50,142 nucleotides of DNA from Cupriavidus gilardii (lineage in GTDB: Bacteria > Pseudomonadota > Gammaproteobacteria > Burkholderiales > Burkholderiaceae), in the NCBI RefSeq assembly GCF_008801915.1, contig NZ_VZOV01000029.1, positions 1 to 50,142 on the forward strand, read 5' to 3'. The position numbers were made by a program, and so were the translations under genes. Positions 44,757 to 50,142 of the stretch are shown piece by piece; the stretch's first letter is position 1; the number at the start of each line of letters is the position of its first letter. The notes under the pieces were generated by a model. That model did not search any database and had not been told where the DNA came from. It saw nothing but the letters and a program-made list of their open reading frames with translations.

Positions 44757-47633
44757 TTACAGCGTGCGCGCGACCTCGGTGATTTCATACACTTCGAGCT
44801 GGTCGCCTTCCTGAACGTCGTTGAAGTTCTTGATCGACAGACCGCACTCGAAGCCCTGCTTGACTTCCTTGACATCGTCCTTGAAGCGCTTGAGCGAATC
44901 GAGCTCGCCCGAGAACACCACGACGTTGTTGCGCAGCACGCGCACGAAGGCGCCACGCTTGACCAGACCGTCGGTGACCATACAGCCGGCCACCGCACCG
45001 ATCTTCGGCACGCGGAACACCTGGCGCACCTCGACCTGGCCGATCGTCACTTCGCGCTTCTCCGGCGCCAGCATGCCCGACATCGCCGCCTTGATCTCGT
45101 CTACCGCATCGTAAATGATGTTGTAGTAGCGGATGTCGATGCCGTTGCTCTCGGCCAGCTTGCGCGCGCCGGCGTCGGCACGCACGTTGAAGCCGATGAT
45201 GACCGCCTTCGATGCCGTCGCCAGGTTGACGTCCGATTCGGTGATGCCGCCCACCGCGCCGTGCACGATCTGCACGCGCACTTCGTCGGTCGACAGTTTC
45301 TGCAGCGACTGCACCAGCGCTTCCTGCGAACCCTGCACGTCGGCCTTGACGATCAACGGCAGCGTCTGCACTTCGCCCTCGGTCATCTGCTCCAGCATGG
45401 TCTCGAGCTTGGCCGCCTGCTGCTTGGCCAGCTTGACGTCGCGGAACTTGCCCTGACGGAACAGCGCGATTTCGCGCGCCTTGCGCTCGTCGGGCAGCAC
45501 CAGCACTTCCTCGCCGGCCGCCGGCACCTCGGACAGGCCCTGGATCTCGACCGGAATCGACGGGCCGGCCTCCTTGGTCGGCTTGCCGTTCTCGTCGAGC
45601 ATCGCCCGGACGCGGCCGTAGGCGCTGCCTGCCAGCACGACGTCGCCACGCTTGAGCGTCCCGCTGTTGACCAGCACGGTTGCCACCGGGCCCTTGCCCT
45701 TGTCCAGCTGCGCTTCGACGACCAGGCCCTTGGCCGGCGCGTCGACCGGCGCCTTCAGCTCCAGGATTTCAGCCTGCAGCGACACCTGCTCCAGCAGTTC
45801 TTCGACGCCAGCGCCGGTCTTGGCCGACACCGGCACGAACGGCGAATCGCCGCCGTACTCTTCCGGCACGACCTGCTCGGCCACCAGTTCCTGCTTGACG
45901 CGGTCCGGGTTGGCTTCGGGCTTGTCGATCTTGTTGATCGCCACCACGATCGGCACACCGGCCGCCTTGGCGTGGGCGATCGCCTCCTTGGTCTGCGGCA
46001 TCACGCCGTCATCGGCGGCCACCACCAGGATCACGATATCGGTCGCCTTGGCGCCGCGCGCACGCATCGCCGTGAAGGCCTCGTGGCCCGGCGTATCGAG
46101 GAAGGTGATCACGCCGCGATCGGTTTCCACATGGTAGGCACCGATATGCTGCGTAATGCCGCCCGCTTCGCCGGCCGCGACCTTGGTGCGGCGGATGTAG
46201 TCCAGCAGCGAGGTCTTGCCGTGGTCGACGTGACCCATCACGGTGACGACCGGCGGACGCGGCAGCTGCTCGGCGTCCGACTGGTCCTCGCCGCCTTCGA
46301 TCAGCAGCGCTTCCGGATCGTCCAGCTTGGCCGCCAGCGCCTTGTGGCCCATTTCCTCGACCACGATCATCGCGGTCTCCTGGTCCAGCACCTGGTTGAT
46401 GGTGACCATCTGGCCGAGCTTCATCATCTGCTTGATGACCTCGGAGGCCTTGACGGCCATCTTGTGGGCCAGGTCCGCAACCGAGATGGTCTCGGGCACA
46501 TGGACCTCGCGCACCACCGGCTCGACCGGTGCCTGGAAGCCGCTGCGGTCGTCCTGCTGATGCTTGCCGCCACGGCCGCGCGGGCCGCCGCGCCAGCCGC
46601 CGACACCGCCCGACGAATCGCCGCGGGTCTTCAGGCCACCGCCCTTCTTGCGCGAACCCTCGTCCTGCCAGGTCGACGAGCCCTTGACCACCTTGCCGGT
46701 CTTCTTGTCGACCGTCGTGGCAGCCACCGCGGGCTTCTTGTCGTCCTTCTTGGCCTCGACCGTGCCGGCCGGCTTGACCGGCTTGTGCAGCGTGCCGCTC
46801 TGCTCGGCCTTCTTTTCCTCGGCCTTGCGCTCGGACGGTGCCTTCAGCACGCGCGCCGGCGCATTGAGCATCTGCTGGATCGCGCGGGCCTCGGCCTCGG
46901 CGGCCTCGCGGCGCTTGCGGGCCGCGTCCTGCTCGGCGCGCACCTTGTCGGCGGCGGCCTTGGCATCGTCGGCGGCCTTCTGCGCGGCGGCGCGTTCGGC
47001 CGCCAGACGCGTCTTGTCGTCCTCGGCCTTCTTGCGGTCCGCATCCTCGTTGGCCTCGCTCGCGGCGCGCGTCGCCGCGGCCTCTTCCTCGGCCTTGCGG
47101 GCGGCCAGCTCGGCCTGGCGGCGCTCTTCCGCCTCCAGCGCTTCCTGGCGTGCGCGGCGCTCGGCTTCCTCGCGTTCGGCCGCCTCCTGGCGGGCCTTCA
47201 GCTCGGCTTCCTGGCGCGCCAGCAATTCGGCCTGGCGGCGTTCCTCTTCGGCGCGGCGCGCCAGCTCGGCCTGGTCGACCACCGGCTCGGACACTTCCTG
47301 GCCGTCGGCCGCGCCATCGGCGGGCGTCTCGTCGCGCTTGATCAGCACGCGCTTCTTGCGCACCTCGACCTGCACCGTGCGCGTCTTCCCGGTCGCATCC
47401 GCCTGGCGGATCTCCGAGGTTTCGCGCTTGGTCAGCGTGATCTTCTTGCGCGAGCCGTCATCGGCCTGACCGTGCGAACGCTTCAGGTAGTCCAGCAACC
47501 TGGCCTTGTCGGTCTCGGTGACCACGTCCTCAGGCTTGGACTTGCCCACCCCAGCTGCCTGCAATTGTTCCAGCAGGGCAGCTGCGCTGCGACTCAGTTC
47601 TGCGGCCAGTTGGGCAACTGTTGTGCTTGCCAT
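44757..47633 (-). CDS. infB: Translation initiation factor IF-2
   Basis: A 958-residue GTPase that loads initiator fMet-tRNA on the 30S subunit. The first IF2-N domain is at about 1-55 (MASTTVAQLAAELSRSAAALLEQLQAAG), followed by a long Ala/Glu/Arg coiled-coil linker (about 140-280), a Lys/Gly-rich segment and the second IF2-N at about 375-430. The GTPase domain starts near 460 with VMGHVDHGKTSLLDYIRR, DTPGHEAFT and NKIDKPEANPD. Domains II to IV follow. The length is normal for betaproteobacteria. It lies 75 bases downstream of nusA. Confidence 0.97.
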   Translation of the reverse strand: MASTTVAQLAAELSRSAAALLEQLQAAGVGKSKPEDVVTETDKARLLDYLKRSHGQADDGSRKKITLTKRETSEIRQADATGKTRTVQVEVRKKRVLIKRDETPADGAADGQEVSEPVVDQAELARRAEEERRQAELLARQEAELKARQEAAEREEAERRARQEALEAEERRQAELAARKAEEEAAATRAASEANEDADRKKAEDDKTRLAAERAAAQKAADDAKAAADKVRAEQDAARKRREAAEAEARAIQQMLNAPARVLKAPSERKAEEKKAEQSGTLHKPVKPAGTVEAKKDDKKPAVAATTVDKKTGKVVKGSSTWQDEGSRKKGGGLKTRGDSSGGVGGWRGGPRGRGGKHQQDDRSGFQAPVEPVVREVHVPETISVADLAHKMAVKASEVIKQMMKLGQMVTINQVLDQETAMIVVEEMGHKALAAKLDDPEALLIEGGEDQSDAEQLPRPPVVTVMGHVDHGKTSLLDYIRRTKVAAGEAGGITQHIGAYHVETDRGVITFLDTPGHEAFTAMRARGAKATDIVILVVAADDGVMPQTKEAIAHAKAAGVPIVVAINKIDKPEANPDRVKQELVAEQVVPEEYGGDSPFVPVSAKTGAGVEELLEQVSLQAEILELKAPVDAPAKGLVVEAQLDKGKGPVATVLVNSGTLKRGDVVLAGSAYGRVRAMLDENGKPTKEAGPSIPVEIQGLSEVPAAGEEVLVLPDERKAREIALFRQGKFRDVKLAKQQAAKLETMLEQMTEGEVQTLPLIVKADVQGSQEALVQSLQKLSTDEVRVQIVHGAVGGITESDVNLATASKAVIIGFNVRADAGARKLAESNGIDIRYYNIIYDAVDEIKAAMSGMLAPEKREVTIGQVEVRQVFRVPKIGAVAGCMVTDGLVKRGAFVRVLRNNVVVFSGELDSLKRFKDDVKEVKQGFECGLSIKNFNDVQEGDQLEVYEITEVARTL

Positions 47634-47708
47634 TCAAACCCTTTCAATGCTCGGTTTCTACGTCGGGACAGTCTTGTGCGGAAAGCGCGCTCTATGCGAA
47701 CGTGTCCC

Positions 47709-49184
47709 TCAGTTGAACCAGTGTTCCCGTGCTTTCATGATCAGCGCCTTGGCTTCTTCTTCGCTGACCCCGGTCATCTCGACCAGTTCGTCGACCGCCA
47801 GTTCGGCGAGGTCGTCACGCGTGTGGATGTCGCCCTCGGCCAGCTTGCCGATCAGCTCCGGCGTCAGGCCGTCCAGCGAGCGCAGATCCTGCGACACCGA
47901 CTCGACCTTCTCTTCGCGGGCCAGCTCCATCGTCAGCAGCGCATCGCGGGCGCGATTGCGCAGCTCGTTGACGGTGTCCTCGTCGAAGGCCTCGATCTCC
48001 ATCATCTCGCTGATCGGCACGTAGGCGACTTCCTCGAGCGAGGAGAAGCCTTCCTCGATCAGGATGTCGGCCACTTCCTGGTCCACGTCCAGCTTGGACA
48101 TGAACAGGCGCCGCACCACTTCGCTTTCCTCGGCCTGCTTCTGCGCCGATTCTTCCTGCGTCATGATGTTGATCTGCCAGCCGGTCAGCTCGGACGCCAG
48201 GCGCACGTTCTGTCCGCTGCGGCCGATCGCGACGGCGAGGTTTTCCTCGTCGACCACGACATCCATGCTGTGCTTCTCTTCATCGACGACGATCGACTGC
48301 ACTTGCGCCGGCGCCAGCGCGCCGATCACGAACTGCGCCGGATCTTCCGACCACAGCACGATGTCGACCGCTTCGCCGCCGATCTCGTTGCGCACCGCGG
48401 TGACGCGGGTGCCGCGCACGCCGACGCAGGTGCCGATCGGATCGATGCGCTTGTCGTGCGCCACCACCGCGATCTTCGCGCGCACGCCCGGGTCGCGGGC
48501 GGCGGCCTTGATCTCCAGCAGGCCCTGCTCCATCTCGGGCACTTCGTTCTCGAACAGCTTGATCAGGAACTGCGGCGAGGTGCGCGACAGCTCGATCTGC
48601 GGGCCACGCGCGGTGCGGTCCACATTCAGGATATACGCTCGAACGCGGTCGCCGGTACGCAGATTTTCCTTCGGAATGATCTGATCGCGCGCCAGCAACG
48701 CCTCGACACGGCCGGACTCGACGATCAGGCCCTTCTTGTCGGCGCGCTTGACCGTGCCGGTCATGATCTTCTCGCCACGCTCCAGGTAATCGTTGAGGAT
48801 CTGCTCGCGCTCGGCGTCGCGGATCTTCTGCAGGATCACCTGCTTGGCGGCCTGCGCGCCGATGCGGCCGAATTCGACCGATTCGATCTGCTCCTCGACG
48901 AATTCGCCCAGTTCGATATTGGCATCCTGCTCACGGGCTTCGAACAGCAGGATCTGCTTGTCCGGCTCCTGCAGGCCCTGCTCGTCGGGCACCACCAGCC
49001 AGCGGCGGAAAGTCTCGTGCTCGCCGGATTCCCGATCGATGTGCACACGGATATCGACGTCTTCCTCGAAACGCTTCTTGGTGGCCGAAGCGAGAGCCGC
49101 TTCGAGCGCACCGAATACCACATCCTTGTCGACGTTCTTCTCGCGCGCAAGCGCATCGACGAGCAACAGAACTTCGCGGCTCAT
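47709..49184 (-). CDS. nusA: Transcription termination/antitermination factor NusA
   Basis: A 491-residue RNA-polymerase-binding factor. The N-terminal domain begins MSREVLLLVDALAREKNVDKDVVFGALEAALA; an S1 domain (IMTGTVKRADKKGLIVESGR), then KH1 and KH2 (CVGVRGTRVTAVRNEIGGE; VAIGRSGQNVRLASELTGW) follow. The two C-terminal acidic-rich repeats are present (about 360-490), as in E. coli. The start at 49184 was chosen because it overlaps the rimP stop as ATGA and has AAGGGAA upstream. A longer frame to 49538 runs through rimP and is not the gene. Confidence 0.97.
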   Translation of the reverse strand: MSREVLLLVDALAREKNVDKDVVFGALEAALASATKKRFEEDVDIRVHIDRESGEHETFRRWLVVPDEQGLQEPDKQILLFEAREQDANIELGEFVEEQIESVEFGRIGAQAAKQVILQKIRDAEREQILNDYLERGEKIMTGTVKRADKKGLIVESGRVEALLARDQIIPKENLRTGDRVRAYILNVDRTARGPQIELSRTSPQFLIKLFENEVPEMEQGLLEIKAAARDPGVRAKIAVVAHDKRIDPIGTCVGVRGTRVTAVRNEIGGEAVDIVLWSEDPAQFVIGALAPAQVQSIVVDEEKHSMDVVVDEENLAVAIGRSGQNVRLASELTGWQINIMTQEESAQKQAEESEVVRRLFMSKLDVDQEVADILIEEGFSSLEEVAYVPISEMMEIEAFDEDTVNELRNRARDALLTMELAREEKVESVSQDLRSLDGLTPELIGKLAEGDIHTRDDLAELAVDELVEMTGVSEEEAKALIMKAREHWFN

Positions 49185-49669
49185 TGCTTGTTCCCTTTTC
49201 TCTGATTTCCTTTGAAGTCGATTACCGGCACCAGGCGCGCCTTGTCGACATCGGATACGGTAAATTCCAGCAGCGCCGGGCCATCCTTGCCCTCGAATTC
49301 CAGGCCGATCTTCTCGGCGCCGGGCTCGCCGGTGGGCGGCTGCAGGATGCCGACGAAGTTCTTGCGGCCGTCGATCGGCAGGCGCAGCGTCACGCGCGCC
49401 TCCTCGCCGGCAAAGCGAACATAGTCGGCCAGTTTTTTCAGCGGACGGTCCAGTCCCGGAGAGGAGACCTCGAGCCGTTCGTAATCGACGTTCTCGACGG
49501 TCAGCACGTGAGTCAGCTGGCGGCTGACCTTCTCGCAATCCTCGATGGCAATGCCGGTGTCAGGCTGATCGATATAGACGCGCAGCAACCCGCCTGGGGC
49601 GCGTTCGAGTTCGACCAGCTCATACCCCATGCCGGTCAATGTGGTTTCGATCAAATCTGCCAGATGCAC
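49181..49669 (-). CDS. rimP: Ribosome maturation factor RimP
   Basis: A 162-residue protein that binds the 30S subunit and helps its maturation. The N-terminal part has GMGYELVELERAPGGLLRVYIDQPDTGIAIEDCEKVSRQLTHVLTVENV and the YERLEVSSPGLDRPLKKLADYVRFAGEEARVTLR block of the RimP family; the C-terminal SH3-like domain follows. It is the first gene of the operon and its TGA overlaps the nusA start. A leader with a terminator-like hairpin lies upstream. Confidence 0.96.
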   Translation of the reverse strand: MHLADLIETTLTGMGYELVELERAPGGLLRVYIDQPDTGIAIEDCEKVSRQLTHVLTVENVDYERLEVSSPGLDRPLKKLADYVRFAGEEARVTLRLPIDGRKNFVGILQPPTGEPGAEKIGLEFEGKDGPALLEFTVSDVDKARLVPVIDFKGNQRKGNKQ

Positions 49670-49793
49670 TGTCGTTCCGAAAAATGGCCATCAAACTACC
49701 GGGCGAGGCCGCGGCGAATGGCCGGCTGCCTGCCGTCATCTCCGGCGGAGCCCCACATCGCGATTTTCCGCGTGTTCGGACGATCGGACGAAC

Positions 49794-49831
49794 CAAAAAA
49801 AAATGGGCGGAACGCCCATCATTCGCCCATC
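49794..49831 (-). terminator. Intrinsic terminator in the rimP leader, with competing upstream arm
   Basis: On the minus strand ATGGGCG pairs with CGCCCAT across a 3-base loop, directly followed by nine T. A second identical GATGGGCG copy lies 3 bases upstream (49824-49831) and can compete for the same 3' arm. The hairpin lies between the promoter-like TATAAT at 49864-49869 and the rimP start, so it would act on the operon's own leader. The rest of the 295-base gap holds no gene. Confidence 0.8.
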
Positions 49832-49863
49832 CCCTTGGAGGATGACTTTTTGAATAGACTCGC

Positions 49864-49893
49864 ATTATACGCGCTAGGGCCACAAAAGGCAAA
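49864..49893 (-). promoter_or_regulatory. Promoter of the rimP-nusA-infB operon
   Basis: A perfect TATAAT on the minus strand (49864-49869) with a weak TTTGCC -35 18 bases upstream (49888-49893). The predicted start lies about 190 bases before rimP, giving a long leader that includes the terminator hairpin. Confidence 0.65.
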
Positions 49894-49964
49894 GCCGAGC
49901 GAAGTGGGCACGGAATGTGCCCGCCCTCGCCCCGTTGCGCCTCGCGGCCGGGCGCGCCTGCGCC

Positions 49965-50142
49965 TCAGCGTTTGCCGCCGCGCGGGCGTCCGCGGCCGGG
50001 ACCGCTCGGCTTGCCAGCCTTGGGCATCACATTGCCGTTCGGTTCGCCGCCGCGCCGCTGCGCCCGTCCCTGGCCCTGGCCGCCCTGTCCCTGCGCGCCG
50101 CGCGCACCGCCACGCGGACCGCCGCGGCCGCCGCCGGCCGGG
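49965..50142 (-). CDS. rluB: C-terminal tail of probable 23S rRNA pseudouridine-2605 synthase RluB
   Basis: Only the last 58 codons are visible, ending GRGRPRGGKR. They are Gly/Arg-rich (RGGPRGGARG, GNVMPKAGKPSGPGRGRPRGGKR). Such RGG-like tails follow the catalytic domain of RluB-type synthases in this bacterial group, and rluB usually lies just upstream of rimP there. The catalytic part is beyond the window, so the call rests on tail character and gene order. It is the same strand as rimP but separated from it by the operon promoter. Confidence 0.6.
   Translation of the reverse strand, partial: PAGGGRGGPRGGARGAQGQGGQGQGRAQRRGGEPNGNVMPKAGKPSGPGRGRPRGGKR

Noticed and set aside
44661..49205. 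A 1,514-codon open frame on the plus strand across infB and nusA.
   Set aside because: It spans two well-known genes and their gap. The protein is repetitive (Leu, His, Arg, Asp) with no domain; it is a codon-bias artefact.
49818..49832. A leader peptide (ATG GGC GAA TGA) in the rimP leader.
   Set aside because: Only three codons, with the possible ribosome binding site AAGGGG directly abutting the ATG, too close to work. The GATGGGCG copies are better explained as hairpin arms.

Overview
The window looks like a core-chromosome segment of a high-GC betaproteobacterium of the Burkholderiaceae, most like Cupriavidus or Ralstonia. The evidence is the gene order rluB-rimP-nusA-infB-rbfA-truB near typA, an aceE-aceF pair divergent from a two-component system, the 895-residue AceE type, and a Bug-type solute-binding protein. 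This is a judgement from protein character and gene order; no database search was run.

Left part (1-13.7 kb): the start of aceF and all of aceE (pyruvate dehydrogenase E2 and E1) lie on the minus strand. Divergent from them are a membrane PAS-PAS histidine kinase and a FixJ/LuxR-type regulator, closed by a strong terminator. Then come folD, prlC overlapping xthA, a SulP anion transporter, and a small minus-strand DUF1488 gene.

Middle part (13.8-30.7 kb): two identical tRNA-Lys(CTT) genes, each with its own promoter and terminator, bracket a frameshifted 8-oxoguanine-deaminase-like amidohydrolase gene and a LysR gene. Next are a Bug/TctC solute-binding protein, a repeat-rich spacer, a giant NAD-dependent glutamate dehydrogenase, and a GMC oxidoreductase overlapping an aldo/keto reductase. 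A run of small genes follows: a hypothetical gene and a DUF1232 gene sharing a palindromic promoter, and three tandem DUF2188 paralogues. Then come a sugar O-acetyltransferase, a GNAT, a DUF930-like exported protein and a left-handed beta-helix acyltransferase.

Glycan-decoration cassette (30.7-35.8 kb): overlapping gtrB, gtrA and a DUF6311 membrane protein, then an FkbM methyltransferase. The base composition looks more AT-rich than its neighbours. The DUF6311 and FkbM proteins end in what appears to be the same beta-rich domain, which I consider the most interesting signal in the window.

Right part (35.8-50.1 kb): typA (minus) is divergent from a MarR-regulated tripartite drug-efflux operon (marR, outer-membrane factor, emrA, emrB). 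A tandem of 80-bp palindromic repeats separates emrB from the convergent translation operon rimP-nusA-infB-rbfA-truB. That operon has a leader with an intrinsic terminator upstream of rimP, suggesting attenuation. The window ends in the C-terminal tail of a probable rluB.
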